From a virus: a stretch of 38,095 nt of DNA. This document shows positions 22,457-29,315 of the stretch, in pieces. The DNA is taken from positions 1 through 38,095 of the IMG/VR virus record IMGVR_UViG_3300047202_000009. The stretch is one strand, 5' to 3'. The translations under genes and the position numbers were made by a program. Position 1 is the stretch's first letter, and every line of letters begins with the position of its first letter. The notes below the pieces were generated by a model that was not told where the DNA came from, ran no database searches, and saw only the letters and a program-made list of their open reading frames with translations.

Positions 22457-22876
22457 TTAATACCGGCGGACTGGCCGGACACAGTAGCTGCCGTCGCGGC
22501 CGTTGTAGCCGACATAGCCATCGTCGAAGTCCGCGAGCCACGCGAGGTCATCGGGATTGGCGGCACTTAAATCTGCTGACCAATAATATCCTTTTTCAAA
22601 TCCCTCAACTTTATCAATGTAGGCCTGTAATAATTCGACTCTTGTGGGCATTCGCCATCCCTTTCCTAGTTTTGAAATATACTCATCTATAGATTTATCG
22701 TGTTTCAAATTCACCGTCTTTTCGTGCCATTCTAATTTCTTTTCAGGAATTATTTGAATCGTGTTTTTTGTTTTTAATTTTCCGTCAGATCCACATACCT
22801 CGCATTGCACCTTTCTAACCATTGGTGCATTACAACATTCTGATAATTTTTCTTTTTTAATTTTTGTGTTTGCCAT
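22457..22876 (-). CDS. DGR target protein 2, zinc ribbon plus lectin-like
   Basis: A 139-residue protein. The N-terminus has a zinc ribbon (SECCNAPMVRKVQCEVCG). The C-terminus has a short C-type-lectin-like module (GKGWRMPTRVELLQAY, GYYWSAD) leading into variable repeat VR2 (residues 105-138) and a final Tyr. There is no signal peptide or virion-attachment region. It sits among replication genes, between a small zinc-ribbon gene and a helicase, about 21 kb from the RT. The variable face could bind intracellular partners. That would be unusual for a DGR and is inference. Confidence 0.9.
   Translation of the reverse strand: MANTKIKKEKLSECCNAPMVRKVQCEVCGSDGKLKTKNTIQIIPEKKLEWHEKTVNLKHDKSIDEYISKLGKGWRMPTRVELLQAYIDKVEGFEKGYYWSADLSAANPDDLAWLADFDDGYVGYNGRDGSYCVRPVRRY
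22463..22564 (-). other. DGR variable repeat VR2
   Basis: A 102-bp copy of the template repeat. It differs from the TR at 22 bases: 21 are template adenines, and one is T to C (GTG to GCG) in a constant position. Adenines in the AANPD codons are unchanged. The 3' GC-rich block matches TR and VR1, with TGT before it as in VR1. The last codon is CGG rather than CAG. Confidence 0.96.
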
Positions 22877-22886
22877 AAATTTTTAT

Positions 22887-23072
22887 TTATTTTTTGAATT
22901 GTTTTGCTTTAATGCAGTTTCCCCAGTGAGGAATAAACACTATTCTCATTTCCCCATCCTCGTCTATACCCCGCACTCCGGCTATTTCGCAAGGCATATT
23001 TTTCCCGGCCTTTGTTTTGATCCAACGGATTTGCTCGTGGCAACCTTTGCATTCTGATATATTATTTTCCAT
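22887..23072 (-). CDS. Small phage zinc-ribbon protein
   Basis: A 61-residue protein: SECKGCHEQIRWIKTKAGK gives CxxC, NMPCE follows, and a C-terminal FIPHWGNC supplies His and Cys for a zinc site. This compact zinc-binding layout is frequent in phage early regions. The function is unknown. It ends 10 bp before the start of DGR target 2, so the two are probably co-transcribed. Confidence 0.8.
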   Translation of the reverse strand: MENNISECKGCHEQIRWIKTKAGKNMPCEIAGVRGIDEDGEMRIVFIPHWGNCIKAKQFKK

Positions 23073-23211
23073 GTTCGTTTTTGGTTAACAGTTCCTGTAA
23101 AATCTCCTGTGCGTATGCCACCATTCTTTCTTTGTCCTGCTTATTCCACCTCTCGACAAAATCCAAAATTATTTTTAATGCCCGGCATTGATCTTGTGTT
23201 AATTTTTCCAT
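23062..23211 (-). CDS. Small helical protein
   Basis: A 49-residue frame (MEKLTQDQCRALKIILDF then RMVAYAQEILQELL), predicted to be two amphipathic helices. It fills the gap between ssb and the zinc-ribbon gene and overlaps the latter's start by 11 bp. No family is recognised. Confidence 0.6.
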   Translation of the reverse strand: MEKLTQDQCRALKIILDFVERWNKQDKERMVAYAQEILQELLTKNEHGK

Positions 23212-23216
23212 GTCTT

Positions 23217-23636
23217 TTAAGGTTCCATTACTGGTTCCTCCTCTATTACTGGTATTTCGTTTGTGTCGGCCTTTTTAATGTCCACGGGTCCTTGCCCGGC
23301 TCCTGCTCCGGCTGGCTTCTGCCCGAATTGAAAGGACTCGACTATAATCTTTGTCGAGTATTTTTTGACACCGTCCTTTTCCCAGGTGTCTGTTTTAATT
23401 CTGCCCTCCACTAAAATCTCCTGGCCTTTGACTACGTAGGTTGCTATCGTTTCGGCCGTTTTGCCGAATGCTGTGCAATTATGGAAGTCCGTTTCCTCTT
23501 GCTTTTGGCCGTCCTTATCTTTCCACACTCTGTTTGTTGCCAGTGAGAATGAAGTCACTGACGATCCCGATGGCATTGATCTCTGCTCGGGCGCTCTTGT
23601 CACTCTACCAACTATAAATACTTTATTTAAGTTCAT
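23217..23636 (-). CDS. ssb: Single-stranded DNA-binding protein
   Basis: A 139-residue OB-fold SSB: MNLNKVFIVGRVTRAPEQRS, SFSLATNRVWKDK, DFHNCTAFGKTAETIATYV, EILVEGRIKTDTW and STKIIVESFQFG. The C-terminus is an acidic disordered tail ending EEEPVMEP rather than the usual DIPF-type tip. It coats single-stranded DNA for replication and for the ERF/exonuclease pathway. Confidence 0.95.
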   Translation of the reverse strand: MNLNKVFIVGRVTRAPEQRSMPSGSSVTSFSLATNRVWKDKDGQKQEETDFHNCTAFGKTAETIATYVVKGQEILVEGRIKTDTWEKDGVKKYSTKIIVESFQFGQKPAGAGAGQGPVDIKKADTNEIPVIEEEPVMEP

Positions 23637-23652
23637 GATTTTTTTTAATTAA

Positions 23653-24036
23653 TTATTGCCAGCAGTTTTTTGACCAGTTCCAGGGTGTTGACCCCTCCTT
23701 TTCAAAAAGCCAGTTGGCATATTTTATATTATCTTGCTCTTTGAATAAATCCAATCCCATTTCTTTTGCTTTTTTGTCATGGAATATCAGATTTATTTGG
23801 CACATGCCGATGTCGTTTTTGTTTATCTTTCCCCTCAACACGCTTCCGTCTGTATCGTATTGAGTTGGTTCTTTTGTTTTGCTTCCTGCGCTTTCGCATG
23901 CGCAGATTGGTTTTAATTCTTTTGTTAATTCGACCTTTTTCTCAGGGATTATGATTGTAGTTGTTTTCCCTGGTATTAATAGCGCCACTACCATCGCTCC
24001 GGCTACTATCGCTATCGCTATAATTATTTTTTTCAT
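23653..24036 (-). CDS. Membrane-anchored lysozyme-like protein
   Basis: A 127-residue protein with an N-terminal hydrophobic helix (KKIIIAIAIVAGAMVVALL) and an SLT/lysozyme-like domain: ICACESAGS with the candidate catalytic Glu48, DIGMCQINLIFHDKKAKEMG, and NIKYANWLFEKEG followed by PWNWSKNCW. I associate this form with Patescibacteria and their phages. It may act on peptidoglycan at the envelope. Lying in the early region, it could serve a role other than final lysis. Confidence 0.78.
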   Translation of the reverse strand: MKKIIIAIAIVAGAMVVALLIPGKTTTIIIPEKKVELTKELKPICACESAGSKTKEPTQYDTDGSVLRGKINKNDIGMCQINLIFHDKKAKEMGLDLFKEQDNIKYANWLFEKEGSTPWNWSKNCWQ

Positions 24037-24512
24037 TTATTTTTGCCCTGTTGGATAGGAGGCTTTCTCCCGTCCATTTTCATGTGGCATTTTCTGCACA
24101 ACCATATAAAATGTTTTAAGTTCTTTTCGTATTTATGGTTGTTGGTATTTGCCAAATCATAGGGTTTAATTTTATTGCACCTCGGACATTTTTCAGGCTT
24201 TGGTATTCTCCTCTTTGCCCAGGAGTGTATCGTTCCTCTTTTAACATTGTTTCCTTTCCATTGAGGATTTTTTTCTCCGGTCATTGCCTTTTTCAATGCC
24301 TCTATTTGATGCGGATAATTTTTTGTCCTTTGATTTTTTCTTATGGTCTGCCATTCTTTTTTCAACCTTATTTTTATCTTTTGTTTGGTTTGAAATGAAT
24401 GCCTGACACATTTTCTCGAGCAAAATCTACGTCCTATCTTTATGAAACATGCCTGTGTATAAAACTTTTTACCGCATGTTTTACACTTTATTATTTTACC
24501 ATTTTTGTTCAT
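24033..24512 (-). CDS. HNH endonuclease, zinc-finger type
   Basis: A 159-residue protein. The N-terminal zinc module IIKCKTCGKKFYTQACF with RRFCSRKC closely parallels the HNH protein at 17429-18160. A NUMOD-like stretch (TGEKNPQWKGNN) and an HNH core (PEKCPRCNKIKPYDLANTNN, LCRKCHMKMDG) follow. It is probably a homing endonuclease. The stop overlaps the lysozyme-like start by ATGA. Confidence 0.82.
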   Translation of the reverse strand: MNKNGKIIKCKTCGKKFYTQACFIKIGRRFCSRKCVRHSFQTKQKIKIRLKKEWQTIRKNQRTKNYPHQIEALKKAMTGEKNPQWKGNNVKRGTIHSWAKRRIPKPEKCPRCNKIKPYDLANTNNHKYEKNLKHFIWLCRKCHMKMDGRKPPIQQGKNK

Positions 24513-24521
24513 GGCTTAATT

Positions 24522-24755
24522 CTACTTTACTACTGGCACATTGTCAATGGGTATTCCCCTGGCTTGACACTGTTCTTTTTGCCATTCTGCAATAAAGTAT
24601 CCTTTTTCCTGGTATTGGCTTGCCTCGAGCACCCATTTTTGGCATTCGTATGATTCCTGTCGTTCCATGCCCCATTCCATTAATGCTGTTACCGCCGCCA
24701 AAATTACCACCCCTAATAATAAATATGCTATGAATTTTATGATCTCTTTTAACAT
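24522..24755 (-). CDS. Small membrane protein, first early gene
   Basis: A 77-residue protein with a transmembrane helix (IIKFIAYLLLGVVILAAVTA) and a hydrophilic domain holding two Cys (YECQKWVLEASQY, EWQKEQCQARGIPI). It is the first gene after the early promoter. The Cys pair and topology suggest an extracytoplasmic tail. The function is unknown; superinfection exclusion is a possibility. Confidence 0.75.
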   Translation of the reverse strand: MLKEIIKFIAYLLLGVVILAAVTALMEWGMERQESYECQKWVLEASQYQEKGYFIAEWQKEQCQARGIPIDNVPVVK

Positions 24756-24853
24756 TGATTTTTTCTTGATTAGTTTTTCGCGACCTTTTTTATGGCACTA
24801 CCCCTATCGCTAGGCGTCTAACGAGGCGAATATTCTCGCTTACCACTATCTCC

Positions 24854-24881
24854 ATTATAACGCACCCTGCACGCCTGTCCA
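24854..24881 (-). promoter_or_regulatory. Early promoter copy 1
   Basis: Minus strand TGGACA (24876-24881), 16 bp, TATAAT (24854-24859). It is nearly identical to the promoter at 20722-20749, including the CGTGCAGG block inside the spacer. It lies just after the lysis terminator and faces the replication genes, so it is the likely main early promoter. The shared spacer block suggests a common regulator. Confidence 0.75.
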
Positions 24882-24931
24882 GCCCTGGAGCCCTGATTTC
24901 TCCCCAACTTGTCCACACCCCCATTTTAACA

Positions 24932-24955
24932 CAAAAAGCCCCGAGAGGGGCTCTT
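24932..24955 (-). terminator. Intrinsic terminator after lysis module
   Basis: Minus strand stem AGCCCC-TCTC-GGGGCT, followed directly by TTTTTGTG. It lies downstream of the holin-like gene and upstream of the early promoter, so it separates late from early transcription. On the plus strand the stem is followed by CTTTGTTT, so weak bidirectional action is possible. Confidence 0.85.
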
Positions 24956-25037
24956 TGTTTGTCGATAAGCGAACCTACCAACCAATGGCAGAGAGGATAA
25001 ATCATAACCTCTTTGTCTGCCTCTTTTATTTTAGCAC

Positions 25038-25310
25038 TTATTTTTTCTTTGCAACAGCGTTTTTGATTAACAGGGTTGCTTTGGCTCCGGTGTCGTATAA
25101 TCCCAATGCTGACAATCCTATCACGATTCCTGTAAAAATAATCTCGGCGGTTGGTTCAAAAAATGCGACCAATAGGACTGATCCTATTCCGAGGGCTATT
25201 CCAACGAATGGCGCCCACTTTGTCGGAAGTCCGAAAGATTTTAATGCTGTTATGATTGCGATAATTACTAATGAAATTATTGATGTTGTTACTTGAAATG
25301 TTGTGATCAT
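25038..25310 (-). CDS. Holin-like membrane protein
   Basis: A 90-residue protein with about three hydrophobic segments (TSIISLVIIAIITALKSF; WAPFVGIALGIGSVLLVAFF; IIFTGIVIGLSALGLYDT) and a Lys-rich C-terminus (KNAVAKKK). Size, topology and its place right after the endolysin gene fit a phage holin that permeabilises the membrane. Confidence 0.82.
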   Translation of the reverse strand: MITTFQVTTSIISLVIIAIITALKSFGLPTKWAPFVGIALGIGSVLLVAFFEPTAEIIFTGIVIGLSALGLYDTGAKATLLIKNAVAKKK

Positions 25311-25315
25311 GTTTT

Positions 25316-26347
25316 TTATTTAGTGAATATTGAATTTAACTTTGCCATGGTAATCGGTCCGACCACGCCGGTTCCTTGGATTCCATAGTTTGTTTGGAAT
25401 GTTTTAACCGCGGACTGAGTCAGTCCAAAATAATTTCCTGTGAATGCCTGCACATCCGGGAAGTATCCGAGGAAGTTTAAGCATTGCTGTAATGCCATGA
25501 CCTCTGTGTCTGCTTTTAATCCGAATGCCAGTTGCCTTGTGAATGTGTGAATCGGTTTTGTCACTCCGCCCTGTTGCGCGAATTTTGTGAAGTAACCTGC
25601 GCCGGTAACTCTATTTGCCTTGAACCAGTCCTCGCTTACGATCCTTTTTCCGCCTATGCCGTATCCTGTGCCCCAACTATCGTCAATAATAAGGCATTTC
25701 TTGCCGTTATATAGTGTCGCCTGCGTCACTACGATGCCGTGGTAGAGGTTTGCGTTGGCGTTCGGGTTAATCGTCGGCACTTGCTGGTTCCATTCGTCCA
25801 TGGCGAATCTGACCGTTATAACCACGGGTTTGCCGTTGGGCTCGACTATGTTTGCTATCGCATCGATATCCGGGATTGTCATTGTTATAAATTTGTCCGC
25901 CTTGCTCACTAAGGCCTCTAAATCAACGAATTCGTTTCTGTCTGATGCGTCATTCATTTGCGCCTCTGAAAGATTTTGAGATGGAAGAAGTTGCTCGACT
26001 GGTATTCCTGCTTTGCATGGGATGTTTAATGCTTCTACTAAATACATTCCCGGACCTGTGTTGGTTCTTTGGATGTATATAAATCTCGGGCTGTAAAAGA
26101 CGAATTTTCCTGATTTTAATTTTCTCTCTATACCGATGGCCTTACCGGTGGCCTGTGTCAGGCATGATCCTGACCCGTCCTGGCTAAAAATAGTATACTG
26201 TCGCCATTCTGCCTGTGGTACCTCTTTCCATACAAAAGGAGTAGCTGTTGCCAGTTCCTCGTGTTTATAATCTTTATCTTTTGCTTCTTGCGGTCGTGGA
26301 TCCTCAATCACTCCCGGTGTGAATATTTGTTTTTTTGGTCTTGCCAT
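25316..26347 (-). CDS. Papain-like endolysin with peptidoglycan-binding domain
   Basis: A 343-residue protein. The catalytic domain (about 30-258) has a papain-type Cys in DGSGSCLTQATGKA (C62), His in NLYHGIVVTQ (H203) and an aspartate/tryptophan segment IDDSWGTGYGIGG. The C-terminus (about 272-343) is a PG_binding_1 module: EVMALQQCLNFLGYFPD, YFGLTQSAVKTFQ and GVVGPITMAKLNS. No signal peptide is seen, so holin would be needed for release. It likely cleaves peptide crosslinks. The binding-module sequence style is one I link to Patescibacteria. Confidence 0.85.
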   Translation of the reverse strand: MARPKKQIFTPGVIEDPRPQEAKDKDYKHEELATATPFVWKEVPQAEWRQYTIFSQDGSGSCLTQATGKAIGIERKLKSGKFVFYSPRFIYIQRTNTGPGMYLVEALNIPCKAGIPVEQLLPSQNLSEAQMNDASDRNEFVDLEALVSKADKFITMTIPDIDAIANIVEPNGKPVVITVRFAMDEWNQQVPTINPNANANLYHGIVVTQATLYNGKKCLIIDDSWGTGYGIGGKRIVSEDWFKANRVTGAGYFTKFAQQGGVTKPIHTFTRQLAFGLKADTEVMALQQCLNFLGYFPDVQAFTGNYFGLTQSAVKTFQTNYGIQGTGVVGPITMAKLNSIFTK

Positions 26348-26357
26348 GTTTTTGTGT

Positions 26358-26373
26358 GGTAACTGTTGTTACC
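26358..26373 (-). promoter_or_regulatory. Hairpin just upstream of endolysin start
   Basis: A perfect 6-bp stem, GGTAAC/GTTACC with a four-base loop, ends 10 bases before the endolysin ATG. The only Shine-Dalgarno-like run, AAAAGG, is on its far side, with its GG inside the stem. Folding would both hide part of that site and bring it closer to the ATG. This would be a plausible translational delay of lysis. Confidence 0.5.
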
Positions 26374-26390
26374 TTTTAATGATAAAAAAT

Positions 26391-26475
26391 AGGGGTGGAC
26401 AAAAAGTCCAAATGCTTTCCGTTAGGCAACGGAGAAGCTGTGGCGTTATTGCCTATGGTTTTTTGAACCACCCCT
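26391..26475 (-). ncRNA. Structured RNA element with pseudoknot potential
   Basis: An 8-bp closing stem (AGGGGTGG / CCACCCCT) pairs the two ends of an 85-base segment. Inside is a hairpin TCCGTT/AACGGA (26418-26433). Its loop region (TTGCCTA on the minus strand) is exactly complementary to TAGGCAA near the 5' side, allowing a pseudoknot. On the minus strand the closing stem is followed by ATTTTTTAT, as in a terminator or riboswitch expression platform. It lies between the tail/membrane gene and the endolysin. The class is not recognised. Confidence 0.6.
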
Positions 26476-26485
26476 TTACAAAGAA

Positions 26486-26821
26486 CTAACACTCTTTTTT
26501 CGGAATTCTTTCGTCTATAATTGTCGTCATTTTTGTGATTTCTTTGCCCATTGCGTTGACAACTGTCGTCAGTTCTTTTACTCCGGCCAGGGCTTCATTG
26601 CTGTGGTTTTGAGTCAATTCAAACGCTTCTTTTATTTCTGTGTGCATTTCATTAAATCGTCTTTCGTTTCCCTCGATTGTCCACTGCACTTGTTGCGCGA
26701 GCAGTGCGTCTTTCTTGTCGTTTTTAATTTGCGGATTTCTAAATGAATTATAAACTATAAAAAGTATTCCTACGAGGGTTACTATCTGGCTGACTATTGC
26801 TAATATGTCTAAAATTTCCAT
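26486..26821 (-). CDS. Membrane-anchored coiled-coil protein
   Basis: A 111-residue protein with one N-terminal transmembrane helix (ILAIVSQIVTLVGILFIVY) and a long amphipathic helix set (RRFNEMHTEIKEAFELTQ; VKELTTVVNAMGKEITKM). It lies between the tail tip and the lysis genes. It could be a second holin/antiholin-type factor or a spanin-like accessory. No family is assigned. Confidence 0.7.
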   Translation of the reverse strand: MEILDILAIVSQIVTLVGILFIVYNSFRNPQIKNDKKDALLAQQVQWTIEGNERRFNEMHTEIKEAFELTQNHSNEALAGVKELTTVVNAMGKEITKMTTIIDERIPKKEC

Positions 26822-26831
26822 AATTGTTTTT

Positions 26832-27998
26832 TTAAGTTGTATATGTTACTGGCGTGTCATCTGATTTATTCTGTAAAGCATTCTTTGCTGTCTGATCCTG
26901 CCAGTCGACGATTCCCAGGTTTCTCGGGTCTATTGTCAATGTGACTTTGTCGAGGGTGTAAACTACCGATGTTATCAGCATATTGGCGCTTAAATATCGG
27001 CTGGCAAATGCTTCGCTGAATCCTATAAAACTGCACGTATCTCCGGGCTGGATGCTTTCGATGTCGTATCCCTTGCCGTCTGTGTTTTCTGTATTATCAA
27101 TTATTTCTACCGTCAGTACAATCTCCGGGTCCTTGTTTTCTGTCAGAAAGTTTGCGGCCAGCATATTTGCTGTCGCAATATTTCCCACTCCGTTGTCGTC
27201 TACTATCTTTGTCCTGCGTCCGTATAATGCTATTGACCCTGCATCCTCATATCGTTTGTAAATTTGACTGCCTCCAATCAATCCATTCCATAATAATAAA
27301 GAGTTTCTTATTTTTTCTACTCCTCTTTGCGCCTGCACCGAAGTAAAATGTTTTCCTAAAACGAATGTATGCGTCGGCGTTGTTGGCTTTGCTTTGAAAT
27401 TAACCACATTGTTTTCGTCTATGTAAAAATAATAATTCGGTGGAGCTACTGCTCTCACTCTATCTAAGGCGTCCTGATAAAATGTTCTGTATAATGTGTA
27501 TGTGATAACCTGTCCTACAGTCGGAATTGTCAGGGCGGTATAACTCAATTTTGAAAGGGGATTTGCGATTTTGAAATAATCTATGATGGTCCTAATAATT
27601 GTTCCAATGTCCACGGCCGTGAATGTAATTGTTGTGTCCAGCGAATTTCTAACTATGTCTAAGGCCAGCATAGTTTGAAATCCTAAGAGGTGGACTTTCA
27701 TTGTTTCCTGACGATCTGAAATCATTCCCTCGATCATTGAAATGTATCCCCAGTAAATAAGCCTCTGCACTCCGCCTCCGGTGTCGTTATCTGAAATTGA
27801 AATCTTGACCTCGTTTCCCTCGGCTATGTCCGCGCCCGCGTAGTCAAAATTATATGGCAGTTCCAGTATGCATTCCGAAAGTCCCGAGTTAATATTTTTT
27901 GTAAATTGATTTAGATTGGCTGTCAGCCAACTTGTGATTTTTAGTCCTGTCGCAGGATCGTATACATCCACAAAAAGTTGTTTCTTTTTTACAGCCAT
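26832..27998 (-). CDS. Tail tip / tail-associated baseplate protein
   Basis: A 388-residue protein. The N-terminal third (VDVYDPATGLKITSW, SECILELPYNFDYAGADI, GNEVKISISD, YWGYISMIE) and later FYIDENNVVNFKAKP, YDIESIQPGDTCSF and ITSVVYTLDKVTLTI follow the layout of siphophage tail-tip hub proteins after Dit. It has no obvious peptidase domain. The ATG overlaps the upstream gene by 10 bp. Confidence 0.75.
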   Translation of the reverse strand: MAVKKKQLFVDVYDPATGLKITSWLTANLNQFTKNINSGLSECILELPYNFDYAGADIAEGNEVKISISDNDTGGGVQRLIYWGYISMIEGMISDRQETMKVHLLGFQTMLALDIVRNSLDTTITFTAVDIGTIIRTIIDYFKIANPLSKLSYTALTIPTVGQVITYTLYRTFYQDALDRVRAVAPPNYYFYIDENNVVNFKAKPTTPTHTFVLGKHFTSVQAQRGVEKIRNSLLLWNGLIGGSQIYKRYEDAGSIALYGRRTKIVDDNGVGNIATANMLAANFLTENKDPEIVLTVEIIDNTENTDGKGYDIESIQPGDTCSFIGFSEAFASRYLSANMLITSVVYTLDKVTLTIDPRNLGIVDWQDQTAKNALQNKSDDTPVTYTT

Positions 27999-29314
27999 AA
28001 TTGTGTGAATTTTATTCTTAATCTTACTGAGTGGTTTGCCGCGCCTCCCGAACCGAGATAAACTCTAAATGTCATTTGAAAATCTCCTGGCAGTAATCTT
28101 GCCGGTGATAATTGTGAATTGGCTACACCGTTTACCCATACTCCAGCCGAGGTTGGTTTAGCCATTGCTTTTCCGTAAGCGTAATCTGATAAGTCCTCGC
28201 TGTACATCCAGCCGAAGAAGTTGCTGATGTCTGTTCCGGTGGCTTGGTTTGGATTTAGAACAATCCAATATCTTTTTCCTGCTGTTACAAATTTTTTGGT
28301 TCCTGAAACGAATGGTGCTTCCGTGAATGCGTGTCCTACGGGCACGGCCGCATCGTCTATCTGATAACTGTTTAATGATAAATCAGATGCGGGTATTCCA
28401 TTGTTGTCCTCTGCTATTATAAAATTCATATATCCGCCCGGGGTTCCGTTTTTGTTAACATCTAATTCCAATTTATCAATGTATCCTGATTCTGTCGGAA
28501 TAAATGATTGCGCCTGAAATGGCAGTCCTGATCCGTAGTCGTAGTTTACGCTCTGTGATCCGTCGTTGTTGTATTGATATTGATTCTCGTTATCTCCGTC
28601 TCCGATTAAAATAAATCTAAAATTGTTTGCCCCTATAATGAAATTTGGAAATACCCCCCTGAATGGATATGCCGTTCCATTTTTTGTAACTGCTAGTGTT
28701 AGGCAATTTACTATAATTTGGTCTCCGTTTGTAAATGGTCCGTCTATTTTCATGTACTCTCCGGTGTCAAAATTCAAAAGTTCCACCACCTGCGCGGATC
28801 CCACCGTAGTCATATCTATTGTAAAAATTGGCTTTGACGGGGCGCTTCCCGTAAATGTCAGCACTATCGATGTGCTGGTTGCTGTGATTGCCGCAGTATC
28901 ATATAAACTGGTTTCCGTTGTATCTTTACCGATGCCTGCCGGGACCACAAATTCTGCTGTCCATGGCACATATAAAAGGTTGAAGTGGTCGCGGTCAAAT
29001 TCGTGTCTTTGGCAGGTGGCCACGTATCTCCTTGTTGATCCGTTCCAGTCGATGTCGAGATTTTTATCTAACCTGCTGAATAATTCTTTGAAAATATCTA
29101 TCTTGCTTTCGCAGTCTGCCTGGCTGGTTCCTGAAATTATTCCTTTTACGGTTATAATCTTTGTGGCATATCGGCTTGAAACTCTGACTGATCCGTTCTG
29201 CCTTGTAATAGGCAAAAGCACCATCTCTCTTTCAGGAGACGATTCGTGTTTTACAAATCTTGGAATGTAGGTTGTGTTTACCAGTTCGACTGTGTCAAAT
29301 TTTATTGATGCCAT
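27989..29314 (-). CDS. Distal tail protein with C-terminal accessory domain
   Basis: A 441-residue protein. The N-terminal approximately 140 residues have Dit-like character (IKFDTVELVNTTYIPRFV, EREMVLLPITRQNGS, ITVKGIISGTSQADCESKI). A long beta-rich extension follows, with FQAQSFIPTESGYIDKLEL and YWIVLNPNQATG, a jelly-roll-like module seen in carbohydrate-binding tail parts. It would connect the tail tube to the tip and may touch the host surface. Confidence 0.75.
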   Translation of the reverse strand: MASIKFDTVELVNTTYIPRFVKHESSPEREMVLLPITRQNGSVRVSSRYATKIITVKGIISGTSQADCESKIDIFKELFSRLDKNLDIDWNGSTRRYVATCQRHEFDRDHFNLLYVPWTAEFVVPAGIGKDTTETSLYDTAAITATSTSIVLTFTGSAPSKPIFTIDMTTVGSAQVVELLNFDTGEYMKIDGPFTNGDQIIVNCLTLAVTKNGTAYPFRGVFPNFIIGANNFRFILIGDGDNENQYQYNNDGSQSVNYDYGSGLPFQAQSFIPTESGYIDKLELDVNKNGTPGGYMNFIIAEDNNGIPASDLSLNSYQIDDAAVPVGHAFTEAPFVSGTKKFVTAGKRYWIVLNPNQATGTDISNFFGWMYSEDLSDYAYGKAMAKPTSAGVWVNGVANSQLSPARLLPGDFQMTFRVYLGSGGAANHSVRLRIKFTQLWL

Positions 29315-29315
29315 A

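Larger units (their letters stand above)
24756..25037 (-). promoter_or_regulatory. Lysis/early boundary region
   Basis: This 282-bp gap is the longest without an accepted gene. It holds the lysis-operon terminator, the early promoter and a roughly 90-base leader before the first early gene. The leader contains a short inverted repeat (GCGA/TCGC, 24824-24837) and a duplicated AGGCG. A GTGCTAAAATAAAA motif follows the holin stop. A replication origin or operator could be here, but nothing proves it. Confidence 0.6.

Noticed and set aside
24790-25005. Open frame of 71 residues on the minus strand
   Set aside because: It covers the terminator and the early promoter, its composition is not protein-like, and it has no neighbours in frame or recognisable motif.
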